DNA of 64,000 nucleotides from Chryseobacterium oryctis (GCF_025971925.1 NZ_JAPDHV010000008.1:62001-126000), one strand, 5' to 3'. Numbered from the stretch's first letter, positions 24,819 to 34,689 are shown. Made by a program: numbers and translations. Notes: generated from the sequence alone by a model not told the origin.

Positions 24819-25121
24819 TTCTACAAATGTAAGTGTAATAAATGTATTTTGGAAATTTTTGGTTAAACATCATAAATTTTGTAGAAAAGAACAAGGGAAT
24901 AAGATTTTCACTTGATATTAGATTGAAAAATTTGAGGATATTTGAAGGTGAATGTGATTAATTAAAAAAAAGAAAAATTTCAATTAGAATTGAATAAAAC
25001 AGAATAAAAAGTTAATTTTATTCTTTAAAATATAAATTTTAATGTAAAAAAATAATTAAAATTAAGTTTCGTTATAGTTTTTGAAAGTAAAAAGCGTAAC
25101 TTTGCAACTCAATTTTTTACG
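24819..25121. other. Intergenic region between divergent idi and HAD genes
   Basis: About 300 bases of very AT-rich sequence with poly-A and poly-T runs. The only feature I can point to is a -7 element at 25097-25104 for the HAD gene. No open frame, hairpin or repeat stands out. Confidence 0.5.
25097..25104 (+). promoter_or_regulatory. -7 element of the HAD-like gene
   Basis: TAACTTTG matches TAnnTTTG and lies 17 bases upstream of the ATG at 25122. A TTG at normal distance is not seen. Confidence 0.5.
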
Positions 25122-25526
25122 ATGGAATTAGAGTACATAGAGCATATAAGTCCAATTCTGAAGGACGGAATAAAAAATTATCTAATTGACATAGATGGAA
25201 CAATTACAGAAGATGTTCCAAATGAAGAGCCGGAGAGAATGGTGACTTGTGAGCCTTTTCCTGATGCGTTGGAAACTATCAACAGATGGTATGATGAAGG
25301 TCACCAAATTTGTTTTTTTACTTCAAGAACTGAAAATTTAAAACAAATTACGATTGATTGGTTGGATAAGCATGGCTTCAAATATCACAGTGTACTCTGT
25401 GGAAAGCCAAGAGGAGGAAATTATCACTGGATTGATAATCACTTGGTGAGAGCTACAAGATACAAAGGTAAGTTTACAGATCTTGTAGAAAAACAAGTTA
25501 CAATTGAAGTTTTTAAAGAGGATTAA
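25122..25526 (+). CDS. HAD-superfamily hydrolase-like protein
   Basis: A 134-residue protein with the HAD nucleophile motif LIDIDGTI (Asp24 and Asp26 region) and the second motif FFTSRTE. The HAD cap is absent, as in small C0-type members such as polynucleotide-kinase 3' phosphatases and LNS2-like domains, and the WIDNH near the C-terminus would be the acidic motif. Substrate unknown; it has sometimes been annotated as phosphoheptose isomerase without good basis. It lies 98 bases upstream of the serA-like gene on the same strand. Confidence 0.75.
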   Translation: MELEYIEHISPILKDGIKNYLIDIDGTITEDVPNEEPERMVTCEPFPDALETINRWYDEGHQICFFTSRTENLKQITIDWLDKHGFKYHSVLCGKPRGGNYHWIDNHLVRATRYKGKFTDLVEKQVTIEVFKED

Positions 25527-25624
25527 AAAAAATATAATTGAAGATTTAAAAATTAAAACGATTAAAGCAAATGCTTTTCTTTTAGTTTTTAAATCTTTTT
25601 GTTTTTAAATATATATTGGTATTT

Positions 25625-26584
25625 ATGAAAGTTTTAGCAAACGATGGTTTAGATCAATCTGGGATTGATGCACTGACTGAAAAAGGATTTGAAGTAATTA
25701 CAACTAAAGTTCCGCAGGAATTTTTGGTAGATTACATTAATGAACACAAAATCCGTACAATTTTGGTACGTAGTGCTACACAAGTAAGAAAAGACATTAT
25801 TGATAATTGTCCTTCTTTGGAAATAATTGGTAGAGGAGGTGTAGGTATGGATAATATTGATGTAGATTATGCAAGAGAGAAAGGGATTCATGTTATCAAT
25901 ACACCTTCTGCATCATCAGAATCGGTTGCTGAGCTGGTTTTTGCACATTTGTTTTCAGGAGCAAGATTTTTACAGGATTCAAATAGAAAAATGCCTTTAG
26001 TGGGTGATACTGAGTTTGCTAATCTTAAAAAATCTTATGCTGCAGGTATCGAATTGAAAGGAAAAACAATCGGTATTGTGGGAATGGGAAGAATTGGTCA
26101 AGAAGTTGCAAAAATTGCTTTAGGACTTGGTATGAGAGTTATTGCTGCGGATAATAATGTTGGTAGAGCAAGTATTAAGGTGAAGTTTTATAATAATCAG
26201 TTTATTAACGTAGATATTGAAACAGAACCGCTTCAGGATGTTTTAAAACATTCAGATTTTATCACACTTCATGTTCCTGCTCAAAAAGACGGATATATGA
26301 TTGGAAAAAGTGAATTTGAAATCATGAAAGATGGGGTAGCAATTGTAAACTGCTCAAGAGGTGGAGTTATTGATGAAGCTGCCCTAATTGAAGCTTTAGA
26401 TTCAGGGAAAGTAAGATTTGCTGGGCTTGATGTATTTATTAACGAGCCAACTCCTTCAAAAGAGATTTTAAATCATGCTAAGATTTCTCTTACTCCTCAT
26501 ACAGGAGCATCTACTTTGGAAGCTCAAGATAGAATCGGACTTTCTTTAGCTGAACAAATTTCAAGTATTTTGCAGATTCATTAA
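25625..26584 (+). CDS. serA: D-3-phosphoglycerate dehydrogenase-like enzyme
   Basis: A 319-residue NAD-dependent D-2-hydroxyacid dehydrogenase. The Rossmann motif GIVGMGRIGQEVAK is at about residues 147-160; the catalytic Arg is in VNCSRGGVIDE, the Glu in FINEPTP and the His in LTPHTGAS. The short form lacks the C-terminal ACT regulatory domain. Phosphoglycerate dehydrogenase is the best guess given the IGRGGVGMDNIDVDYAREKG region, with other 2-hydroxyacid dehydrogenases as alternatives. The ATG at 25625 is preferred to a TTG nine bases upstream. Confidence 0.82.
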   Translation: MKVLANDGLDQSGIDALTEKGFEVITTKVPQEFLVDYINEHKIRTILVRSATQVRKDIIDNCPSLEIIGRGGVGMDNIDVDYAREKGIHVINTPSASSESVAELVFAHLFSGARFLQDSNRKMPLVGDTEFANLKKSYAAGIELKGKTIGIVGMGRIGQEVAKIALGLGMRVIAADNNVGRASIKVKFYNNQFINVDIETEPLQDVLKHSDFITLHVPAQKDGYMIGKSEFEIMKDGVAIVNCSRGGVIDEAALIEALDSGKVRFAGLDVFINEPTPSKEILNHAKISLTPHTGASTLEAQDRIGLSLAEQISSILQIH

Positions 26585-26610
26585 TCTGAAAAATCCGGAA
26601 TTAAAAACAT

Positions 26611-26638
26611 AAAAAACACCTCGAACTGAGGTGTTTTC
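26611..26638. terminator. Bidirectional terminator between serA and mscL
   Basis: AAAACACCTC and GAGGTGTTTT form a perfect stem with A and T tracts on either side, so it can end both convergent genes. Confidence 0.85.
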
Positions 26639-26643
26639 ATGTT

Positions 26644-27024
26644 TTATATGTTATTTTTACTTTTAAGTAAATCTCTGATTTCAGTCAATAACTTCTGATC
26701 TTCAGTTGGTCCCGCAGGAGCTGCTTCTTCTTTCTTTACAACCTTATTAGCTCCCTTTATGATCCAGAAAAGAACCATTGCAATACACAAAAAGCTAATT
26801 ACTGCAGAAAGGAAATTACCATAAGCTACACCATTCCAAGAAAGTTTTGAAATATTTTCAGCACCAGCAGCTTTAAGAGCAGGATTTAATAGTAATGGAG
26901 TTACTACGTCCTCAACTAAAGACGAAACAATTTTTCCGAATGCACCACCGATGATTACACCGACAGCTAGATCTAATACATTGCCCTTAAAAGCAAACTC
27001 TTTAAATTCCTTGACAAATCCCAT
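26644..27024 (-). CDS. mscL: Large-conductance mechanosensitive channel
   Basis: A 126-residue membrane protein that opens under tension to release solutes during hypo-osmotic shock. Two transmembrane helices are visible: FAFKGNVLDLAVGVIIGGAFG starts the first, and LSAVISFLCIAMVLFWIIKG is the second. The C-terminus is a charged helix. Length is normal. The gene is single and divergent from nnr. Confidence 0.96.
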   Translation of the reverse strand: MGFVKEFKEFAFKGNVLDLAVGVIIGGAFGKIVSSLVEDVVTPLLLNPALKAAGAENISKLSWNGVAYGNFLSAVISFLCIAMVLFWIIKGANKVVKKEEAAPAGPTEDQKLLTEIRDLLKSKNNI

Positions 27025-27052
27025 AATTTATATTTTTTAATTAATTTACACA

Positions 27053-27060
27053 CAAAAGTA
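27053..27060 (-). promoter_or_regulatory. -7 element of mscL
   Basis: Read on the minus strand this is TACTTTTG, matching TAnnTTTG, 28 bases upstream of the mscL start. Confidence 0.5.
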
Positions 27061-27084
27061 ACAATTTAAAACTTTAATTTTCGA

Positions 27085-27092
27085 TACTTTTG
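27085..27092 (+). promoter_or_regulatory. -7 element of nnr
   Basis: TACTTTTG matches TAnnTTTG. It lies upstream of both candidate starts (27130 and 27166), leaving the start choice open on this evidence. Confidence 0.5.
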
Positions 27093-27165
27093 TTAGTTTT
27101 TCAATTTCACATTTACTGATTCGGAAAGAATGAGTAAATTTAATTTAATAAAAAAAACAATTTCT

Positions 27166-28677
27166 ATGAAAATTTTCTCTGCAGAGCAGATTCGCAATTG
27201 TGATCAATATACGATTGCTAATGAACCCATTTTATCAATACAGCTAATGGAAAGGGCGGCTTTTGCCTGTGTTAACTGGATTTCCGAAAACTGCAAAAAC
27301 CACAGAAATTTTGCAATATTTTGTGGTAACGGTAATAATGGAGGTGATGGTTTAGCTATTGCCAAAATGCTTTATTTCAAAGGGTTTGATGTTGATGTTT
27401 TTGTGGATTCAAAAGCAAAATTTTCAGATGATGCTAATATAAACTTTAGAGAATTAAGAGAAGTTTCAGGGATTTTAATAAAGAGTTTTAAAGATGTAGA
27501 TAATTATCGTTTTGATAGTAGAACAATTATTATTGATGCCTTGTTTGGGACAGGATTATCTCGAAATTTAGAAGGCGAATTTAAAGATTTGGTTGATACT
27601 TTAAACTCGAAAAATAGTTTCAAAATATCAATAGATACTCCTTCTGGACTTTTTGCAGACAAAAATATAGATGAAAATTCAACGGTTTTTAGAGCTGATT
27701 ATACTTTAAGTTTTCAGTTTTGGAAAAAGAGTTTTTTACATCCTGAAACAGGACAATATACAGGAAAAGTTGAAATTTTAGATATTAATTTAAGCCAGGA
27801 ATATATTCTCCAAACAGAAACAGATGATTTTGTAATTTGCGATAGAGTAAATAATATTTTAAAGCCACGAAATGATTTTTCGCATAAGGGAACTTACGGC
27901 AAGGTAACGATAGTTGCAGGAAGTTATGGTAAAATGGGAGCTGCTGTCTTGGCTGTAAAATCGGCTTTGAGAACAGGTGCTGGATTGGCTTTTGCACATG
28001 CACCAAAATGTGGTTATGAAATTCTTCAGACTTCCTGTCCGGAAGCTATATTTATTGAAGGAGGAAACGAAATTGTAGATACAATTTCTTTACAAGAAGA
28101 TTGTGTTTATGGAATAGGTCCAGGATTGGGAACAGATGAGAAAACTAAAGAAGCTGTTTTGGAATTCCTTAAAAATAATTCTAAGCCTCTAGTTTTAGAT
28201 GCTGATGCATTAAATATCGTTGCTCAAAATCAAGATAATTTTAAGCTTATTCCTAAAAAATCTATCATTACTCCACACCCAAAAGAGTTTGAAAGACTAT
28301 TTGGTGAAACTGAAAATTCATTTGAAAGACTGGAATTAGCAAAGAAGAAAACAAAAGAATTGGATATAATCATTGTTTTGAAGGATCATCATACTCAAAT
28401 CATTACTCCAGAAGGAAGGGTTTATTATAATATTACAGGAAATTCAGGGTTAGCAAAAGGAGGTAGTGGAGATGTTTTGACGGGTATTATTACTTCTTTT
28501 TTAGCTCAAGGATATTCTGAAGAACACGCTGCAATTTTGGGAATTTACTTACATGGTAGAGCAGCCGATTTTGCCGCTGAAAAGTATTCTAAAGAAGCGA
28601 TGCTTCCAACAGATGTGATTAATGAATTTGGAAAGGTCTTTGAAGATATCAACAGAAAGATAGAATCAGAATTATAG
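27166..28677 (+). CDS. nnr: Bifunctional NAD(P)H-hydrate epimerase/dehydratase
   Basis: A 503-residue fusion that repairs hydrated NADH and NADPH. Residues 1-210 form the epimerase domain (IFSAEQIRNCDQYTI, FCGNGNNGGDGLAIAKML, DALFGTGLSR), and the rest is the ADP/ATP-dependent dehydratase (KVTIVAGSYGKMGAAVLAV, GIGPGLGTDEKTK, ITPHPKEFERL, NSGLAKGGSGDVLTG). I start at 27166 because MKIFSAEQIRNCDQYTI is the standard family N-terminus; an ATG at 27130 would add 12 residues. Followed by a strong bidirectional terminator. Confidence 0.93.
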   Translation: MKIFSAEQIRNCDQYTIANEPILSIQLMERAAFACVNWISENCKNHRNFAIFCGNGNNGGDGLAIAKMLYFKGFDVDVFVDSKAKFSDDANINFRELREVSGILIKSFKDVDNYRFDSRTIIIDALFGTGLSRNLEGEFKDLVDTLNSKNSFKISIDTPSGLFADKNIDENSTVFRADYTLSFQFWKKSFLHPETGQYTGKVEILDINLSQEYILQTETDDFVICDRVNNILKPRNDFSHKGTYGKVTIVAGSYGKMGAAVLAVKSALRTGAGLAFAHAPKCGYEILQTSCPEAIFIEGGNEIVDTISLQEDCVYGIGPGLGTDEKTKEAVLEFLKNNSKPLVLDADALNIVAQNQDNFKLIPKKSIITPHPKEFERLFGETENSFERLELAKKKTKELDIIIVLKDHHTQIITPEGRVYYNITGNSGLAKGGSGDVLTGIITSFLAQGYSEEHAAILGIYLHGRAADFAAEKYSKEAMLPTDVINEFGKVFEDINRKIESEL

Positions 28678-28693
28678 TAGAAAAATAGATACA

Positions 28694-28732
28694 AAAAAAG
28701 CAGATTTGTAAATTTTACAAATCTGCTTTTTT
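28694..28732. terminator. Bidirectional terminator between nnr and lgt
   Basis: A stem of GCAGATTTGTAAA and TTTACAAATCTGC with A and T tracts outside ends both convergent genes. Confidence 0.9.
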
Positions 28733-28749
28733 CTTTATTAATTTTAAAA

Positions 28750-30018
28750 CTATTGAGGCTTTTCGTTTTCTGCCTGAGTTATTTTAAATTTTTTAGAAAC
28801 AAACATAATCACAAAACCTGCAATCATAAAAGGAATTGAAAGAACTTGTCCAGTGTTTAGCCCTGCAAATTGAATAAATTCATCACCTTGAGGTTCTTTT
28901 AAAAACTCTACAAAGAACCTGATTGCCCAAAGAATAATAAAAAATAATCCGAACAGCCATCCTTGCTGATATTTTTTGTTAGTTTTTCTATACAAAATCC
29001 ATAAAAGAACAAATAAACAAACGTATCCGAAGGCTTCAAATAATTGTGCCGGATAACGAGGAACTGTTAAACCATATTCGCTGCTTTGTTGTGGGAAAAG
29101 TAATGCAAAAGGAGAGTTGGGATCAACTTGTTTTCCGATGATTTCAGAATTGAAGAAATTGCCCATTCTTACAAAAGCTCCTCCTAATGCAACCACAATT
29201 CCTAATCTGTCGTATACCCAGAAAGGATTTTTCTTGATAATTTTATAGGAATAATATAATGTAGTGAAAATTAATGCGATTGTAGCTCCATGACTTGCCA
29301 GACCAGAAAAGCCAGTGAATTTTATACCATTTTTAGTGCTTATTGGTAAAAAGACACTCCAGAAATCTTCTTTGAAAAGTTCTGGTTGATAGAAAATTAC
29401 ATGTCCCATTCTTGCTCCAAGAATTGTCCCTATCAATGTCCAAGTGAAAAGAGGTTCAAGATATTTTTGATTTACATTATCAATTTTAAAAATTTTCGTC
29501 ATTAAAACATATCCGAGACCAAATGCAAAAACAAACATTAAGCTATAAAAATGGAGTGTAAATGGTCCCAGTTTTATACCTTTTGAGGGATCCCAGATTT
29601 TGAAAGATGTTTCCAGTTCTACATTGTCTGAAGAAGCGATTGGCTTGTCAGATTTTACAGCGTATTTAAACTTTTCAGCATTTTCTTGTGAAGCAGGAAC
29701 ATCAATTAATTTAAAATTTTTATCAAAAAACTGGTATTTTGAGTCTTTTAGTTTATTTAATGTTAATATGTTGGAGTTGTACGGATTGGGTTCAACATTA
29801 GATTCATTCAATATAATTAAAGTATTTCCGTCAACTTTTCTGTCCGGGAAAATATTTAAGTCTCCAAGTTCGGTTGTAGAATATATTTTTACGGGAACGT
29901 TTGTAGAATTTACTTTCAAAGTTCCATCAGATAAACCTTCCGGATAGTTTTGCGCAAAAGTAAATTGCACTAAGAAGGCAAATATTGTGAGGTAGATTCT
30001 GAAAAAAATATTGTTCAT
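28750..30018 (-). CDS. lgt: Prolipoprotein diacylglyceryl transferase with an extra N-terminal domain
   Basis: A 422-residue inner-membrane enzyme that moves diacylglycerol from phosphatidylglycerol onto the lipobox Cys of prolipoproteins. The Lgt core (about residues 150-410) shows GARMGHVIFYQP, LASHGATIAL, GGAFVRMGNFFNSEIIGK and RFFVEFLKEPQ. Before it lies an unusual block: a cleavable-looking signal peptide (about 1-22, ending FTFAQ) and about 125 polar residues that should be periplasmic, containing DGTLKVNSTNVPVKIYS. Bacterial Lgt is normally about 280-300 residues. It is followed downstream of yidD on the same strand, 33 bases apart. Confidence 0.92.
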   Translation of the reverse strand: MNNIFFRIYLTIFAFLVQFTFAQNYPEGLSDGTLKVNSTNVPVKIYSTTELGDLNIFPDRKVDGNTLIILNESNVEPNPYNSNILTLNKLKDSKYQFFDKNFKLIDVPASQENAEKFKYAVKSDKPIASSDNVELETSFKIWDPSKGIKLGPFTLHFYSLMFVFAFGLGYVLMTKIFKIDNVNQKYLEPLFTWTLIGTILGARMGHVIFYQPELFKEDFWSVFLPISTKNGIKFTGFSGLASHGATIALIFTTLYYSYKIIKKNPFWVYDRLGIVVALGGAFVRMGNFFNSEIIGKQVDPNSPFALLFPQQSSEYGLTVPRYPAQLFEAFGYVCLFVLLWILYRKTNKKYQQGWLFGLFFIILWAIRFFVEFLKEPQGDEFIQFAGLNTGQVLSIPFMIAGFVIMFVSKKFKITQAENEKPQ

Positions 30019-30051
30019 ATTTATTTTTTTTAGTACGTTTTTTATTAAAAT

Positions 30052-30294
30052 TTATTTCTTTGGTGGAACTGGGTCGTAGCCACTTCCTCCCCAAGGATGA
30101 CATCTTGCTATTCTTTTTAAACCAAGCCAAAATCCTTTAAAAATACCATGAACCTGCAATGATTTTAGCACATAATGTGAACAGGTAGGCTCATAACGGC
30201 AATTTTTGGGAAGTAAAGGCGAAATAAACCATTGGTAAAATTTTATTAAAATTACCAGAGGAAAAGTGATTATTTTATTGAATGTAAGTTTCAA
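30052..30294 (-). CDS. yidD: Membrane protein insertion efficiency factor YidD
   Basis: An 80-residue amphipathic protein that helps YidC insert membrane proteins. The family signature is complete: [25 protein letters not shown] with its conserved Cys pair, then [24 protein letters not shown]. The start is TTG at 30292-30294; an ATG just upstream runs straight into a stop. A TATTTTTG element ends eight bases upstream, so the message may be nearly leaderless. Cotranscribed with lgt. Confidence 0.95.
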   Translation of the reverse strand: MKLTFNKIITFPLVILIKFYQWFISPLLPKNCRYEPTCSHYVLKSLQVHGIFKGFWLGLKRIARCHPWGGSGYDPVPPKK

Positions 30295-30301
30295 AACATT
30301 G

Positions 30302-30309
30302 CAAAAATA
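30302..30309 (-). promoter_or_regulatory. -7 element of yidD-lgt
   Basis: TATTTTTG on the minus strand ends seven bases before the yidD TTG start. Confidence 0.5.
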
Positions 30310-30486
30310 GGGTAAAAAATTGAAAATTAGTTTAATTTTGTTATAAGTTTAGAGACAGTAAACAGGGGTTCGTCGGATATAATCGGGTGTTTGTCGATGA
30401 GGCGTTTTCAATGGTGTGAAAACTGGATTTTTAAGCTTTTTTTTTGAACTTTATATTGTAGTTTACTTTAAAATTAAATCAAAATC

Positions 30487-31764
30487 TTGAGTCAAAATAT
30501 TCCTTTAGCAGAAAAATTGAGACCTAAAACTTTAGATGATGTTTTAGGGCAGGAGCATCTTACCGGAGAAAAAGGTACTATTAGAAAAATGATTAATAAT
30601 AATACCTTGAATTCTCTTATTTTTTGGGGACCTCCCGGAACAGGAAAAACAACTCTTGCGGAGATTGTTTCTGAAAAATCGGGTAGAAAGTTTTATAAAC
30701 TTTCGGCAGTATCGTCTGGGGTGAAAGATGTTCGGGATGTGATTGAAGATGCGAAAAAACAAAATTTGTTTTCAGGAAAATCACCAATTTTATTTATTGA
30801 TGAAATTCACCGTTTTAATAAATCCCAGCAAGATTCTCTTCTTCATGCAGTGGAAAAAGGCTGGATTGTTTTGATTGGTGCAACTACGGAAAATCCTAGT
30901 TTTGAGGTGGTTTCTGCATTGCTTTCCAGAAGTCAGGTGTATATTTTAAAGGCTTTGAGCTATGAGAAGTTAGAAGAACTAATCGATATTGCTCTTAAAA
31001 GATATAATCAGGATGAAAAAACTGATTTTGAAATTGTCGATAAACAGGCTTTTATTCAATATTCCGGAGGAGATGGCAGGAAACTGATTAATTCTGTTGA
31101 ATTGGTTTTGAACCAGTATAAAAATTCAGGTAAAAAAGAAATTACAAATGATGATGTGCTTGAAGTTTTACAGGAAACAATGGCGCTTTATGATAAAAAC
31201 GGAGAGCAGCATTACGATATTATTTCGGCATTTATAAAATCAATGAGAGGAAGTGACCCAAATGGAGCGGTTTATTGGTTGGCAAGAATGATTGCAGGAG
31301 GTGAGGATATCAAATTTATAGCAAGAAGGATGGTTATTTTAGCAGCAGAAGATATTGGGTTGGCAAATCCGAATGCGTTGGTAATTGCTAATAATTGTTT
31401 TCAGGCTGTGAATGTAATCGGAAACCCTGAAGCGAGAATTATTTTGAGTGAGACTGCGGTTTATTTGGCAGTTTCTCCGAAAAGCAATTCTACCTATATG
31501 GCTATAAATGATGCTTTGGCTTTGGTGAAACAAACAGGTAATTTGCCTGTGCCTTTGCATTTGAGAAATGCTCCGACAAAACTAATGAAGGATTTGGACT
31601 ATGGAAAAGAATACAAATATGCACATTCTTATGAAGGGAGCTTTGTGGAACAGGATTTTCTTCCTGAGGAAATTAAAAATGTTAAGCTTTATGAACCTGG
31701 AAACAATAGCACAGAGAAAAAAATCTATGAAGAATTAAAGAAAAAATGGAATGATAAATATTAA
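30487..31764 (+). CDS. rarA: Replication-associated recombination protein A (RarA/MgsA)
   Basis: A 425-residue AAA+ ATPase that acts at stalled replication forks and interacts with single-strand DNA ends. The N-terminus PLAEKLRPKTLDDVLGQEHL is the family start; Walker A is GPPGTGKTT (about residues 54-62), Walker B is ILFIDEIHRF, the sensor is ATTENPSFEV, and the C-terminal part holds RGSDPNGAVYWLARMIAGGED. The start codon is TTG. The gene ends at a bidirectional terminator. Confidence 0.96.
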   Translation: MSQNIPLAEKLRPKTLDDVLGQEHLTGEKGTIRKMINNNTLNSLIFWGPPGTGKTTLAEIVSEKSGRKFYKLSAVSSGVKDVRDVIEDAKKQNLFSGKSPILFIDEIHRFNKSQQDSLLHAVEKGWIVLIGATTENPSFEVVSALLSRSQVYILKALSYEKLEELIDIALKRYNQDEKTDFEIVDKQAFIQYSGGDGRKLINSVELVLNQYKNSGKKEITNDDVLEVLQETMALYDKNGEQHYDIISAFIKSMRGSDPNGAVYWLARMIAGGEDIKFIARRMVILAAEDIGLANPNALVIANNCFQAVNVIGNPEARIILSETAVYLAVSPKSNSTYMAINDALALVKQTGNLPVPLHLRNAPTKLMKDLDYGKEYKYAHSYEGSFVEQDFLPEEIKNVKLYEPGNNSTEKKIYEELKKKWNDKY

Positions 31765-31794
31765 AAAAGGATACTCAATCGAGTATCCTTTTTT
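31763..31794. terminator. Bidirectional terminator after rarA
   Basis: AAAAAAGGATACTC and GAGTATCCTTTTTT form a perfect stem around a four-base loop, serving rarA and the convergent secreted-protein gene. Confidence 0.9.
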
Positions 31795-31812
31795 AGTGTA
31801 TAATTGGAGAAA

Positions 31813-32247
31813 TTATCTTAAAGTACTGATGAACAAAGATTTTTTACCATTGTTATCTTTTACTTCCATTTTCGCTAAGATATCACCAAAAACTTTAGTT
31901 TCAGTATTTGAAAATTCATATCCATCAATGAAAACAGGTGTATTGTTTGGTAATTGATATTGTTCGTTAAGCTGTGCAAGAGTTATTTTATCCAAGCCAT
32001 CAAAACCATTTTTGATTTTATACTCCGTTAAACCTTTTTCAGCAATAGAACTGTATTTTTTAAGGTTTTGTGGTAGGTTGGCTGATGTTTTATAAACATT
32101 AGAGCTCTGTACAATGCTTTTTTTAGCATTAAACATATCTACTGTTCCGATGACATCATTGGCAACAGCAAATCGTGTTGTTGGGTTCTTCTGAGCAAAT
32201 AAAGTTACAGAAGCAAATAATAATAAAGAGTAGAAGATTTTTTTCAT
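31813..32247 (-). CDS. Secreted protein of unknown function
   Basis: A 144-residue exported protein with a signal peptide ending TLFAQ. The mature part contains FAVANDVIGTVDMF, LAQLNEQYQLPNNTPVFIDGYE and a C-terminal beta-rich end FGDILAKMEVKDNNGKKSLFIS. No known domain is recognised. It is a single-gene unit sharing the terminator with rarA. Confidence 0.7.
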   Translation of the reverse strand: MKKIFYSLLLFASVTLFAQKNPTTRFAVANDVIGTVDMFNAKKSIVQSSNVYKTSANLPQNLKKYSSIAEKGLTEYKIKNGFDGLDKITLAQLNEQYQLPNNTPVFIDGYEFSNTETKVFGDILAKMEVKDNNGKKSLFISTLR

Positions 32248-32354
32248 AACTGGAGAATATGTATCAATTAAAAATTGCGATAAATATAGTTATTTTTTAT
32301 AAAAATTGAATAGATTTTCCTATAAATTTAATAATTAATCATAAAATAAAGATT

Positions 32355-34578
32355 TTATTGAGATTTTGTATTCTTATTTTCAAGGTTTTCTTCTTTTTTA
32401 TCTACCATATTTTTGATGATGTTCTTTAATCTCTGGAATGTAAATGAGCTTAAAAGCAAGATGATTCCTAAGATTATAAAAGCTATTATTCTAGAAACAT
32501 TATCCATCTGCCAAACATCATAAGTGTAGAGTTTTAAAATCATAACTCCAATTAATACAAAACCTATTTTATTAAGTTCAGAAAGAGATTTTTTTAATCC
32601 TAAATAAATGAAAATACTTGAAAGAATCGCCCATATTATCGGTAAATATAGAATGCTGAAATGGCTTTGAAGATCATAAGATTCTGCAATGTTTTTTGCA
32701 TTTGATAAGATATATATGATAAAGTTCAAAGCTTATAAGATTGATTATAGCGAATGATAATAGCCAATAAGAGAACCTGTTTTTAGTGAAATTTGATTTT
32801 GGAATAATTCTCCAAGTTATAAAAATGAAAGGAATTAAATACAAGAGATGAAAAGCATAAAAATCTTTCTGAAGTTTATTGACAAGAATAGAATCAATAA
32901 CTTCTGATGAAACAAAAGCACTATTAATGATTATCAATAACATAAAGATGTAGATAATGGCTGTTTCGAGAAATTTATTAAGCTTTAGAATTTTTCTTAA
33001 AAGTAATAATATAAGAATGTAGCAAAGACTGTATAAAAAACTTATACTCAGAATCACAGAATATAGTTTTTCAGAGGTCTGATAAATGATTTCAAATAGT
33101 AAAGCAAGATAAATTACCCCATAACTTATAAAAGTGAAAAGGTCTTCAAAAAGATTAGTTTTTTCTTCTTTATCACTATCACTGAGTTTTCTTAATAAAA
33201 TCAGATTAAAAAGTGTTGTAACTGCCGTTACGGAAGTTGTTAAAAATACTGGATTGAAAATAATATTTAAATTTTTTGAATTAAAATATTCTGTCCATGT
33301 AACTAATTGTGAAATGATAACCAATGGAAATAAAACATAGAAACAATTTTTGAAGATATTTTGTCTGGTTTTTTTCCAAATAAATAATAATAAAGAGGCT
33401 TCAATTGCCCAAACACTTGTTATTAAATGTGCTTTGAATTGTAGAGCTATGGTGAGTGTGACAAGACTGATTGTAATTGCTGTAAATACAGAATAATTTG
33501 TTCCAAAATCTTTCTTTTTATATTCTTTGAGAAGAAAAAAGCCATTTATGAGAGCAAAAATAAATGGGAAAATAAATATCGGAGTGTATTTTAATTCATT
33601 AAAAATATAAACCAACCCAATTATACTTGAGAAGTTGATTAATACTAACATCAGAATATCTCCTGATGAAAGTTTATTCGACTTAAAGTAGTTCTGTAGT
33701 GCATATGCGTAGAAAATAAGATAAGTCAGAATATAGAATAAGATGGAAAGGCTTTCTGTTTTATCAATAGTCCAATTGAAAAGATAAGCATTAGTAAAAG
33801 CAAAAGAAATCCAACCAACGCTTCTCCAGTTTTTGAGGAAAACGATGATGAGCATTCCTATGTTTAAAACCATTAAATAGGTAAATAGGAAAGGGTAGTT
33901 ACTTTGACCTGAGCTTATCATTAAAGGAGCTAAAAAACCACCAAATAATGAAAAAATAATTAAAATTTCACTTTTGTAATAATAAGAAACTGTAATTGAA
34001 AGTAGGGTAGTAATACAAGTCAGGATAAATGCAATATTTTGGCTGAAAAGATGATATTCTCTAAATGCAATGGTGATTGTGAAATATAAGACTGCAATTC
34101 CGCCTCCGGTAATAATTGATGAGAAAGCGTTGTAATTCTTTTTTAGAAAATGCCCGATTACCATTATAATTGTTCCGGTTGCAATTCCGATTCCTACTCT
34201 TGTGGTTTCTCCAATCCAGTTTTTATCGATGGCATATTTTACAAAATACCCGATTCCTAAAACAAGAGTTATAATTCCGATAATTGTTAAAGCATTTTGT
34301 TTCAAAAAATCGAAAATTGGAGCGCTCCAATCTTTTTGAGGTGTCTCTGGAGTTTTTTTCCTCACTTGATTTTGAGGTTGCTCAATTTCAGGAAGAGTAG
34401 TCTTAAAAGATGTTTGAGGTTGTATGGGATTTGTCTGTTGAAATTCAGCTTCTGTTTTAGGCTCTGTTTTTTTTGAATCTAGCTGAGAAATTCTATTTTC
34501 CAGCTCATTGATTCTGTTATTTAGCCTGAAATAAATAAAAAGGATGATTATTATTAATATGATGATTGTGGCTTCCAT
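32355..34578 (-). pseudogene. DUF2339 membrane protein gene split by a frameshift
   Basis: Two overlapping frames on the minus strand together make one DUF2339 protein of about 740 residues. The larger (32674-34578) has an N-terminal membrane anchor and coiled coil (about residues 1-50), a Gln/Pro/Thr-rich linker and many transmembrane helices, and ends abruptly after FELYHIYL. The smaller frame (32355-32729) carries on with LSNAKNIAESYDLQSHF and the usual family C-terminus LKLYTYDVWQMDNVSRIIAFIILG. The switch falls near an ATATATAT run at about 32713-32722. A real disruption or a sequencing error would look the same here. Confidence 0.8.
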
Positions 34579-34689
34579 TTATTGGTTTTATTTTTCAAAT
34601 ATACTCAATTGTAAAGTCTATAAATAATTAATCCATCAACAATTATGATGGATTAATTTTAATGGTTAAAAAATTAGAATGTTAAAAAT

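Noticed and set aside
32674..32729. Programmed ribosomal frameshifting in the DUF2339 gene
   Set aside because: There is no slippery heptamer with a downstream pseudoknot at the switch; a dinucleotide-run indel is simpler.
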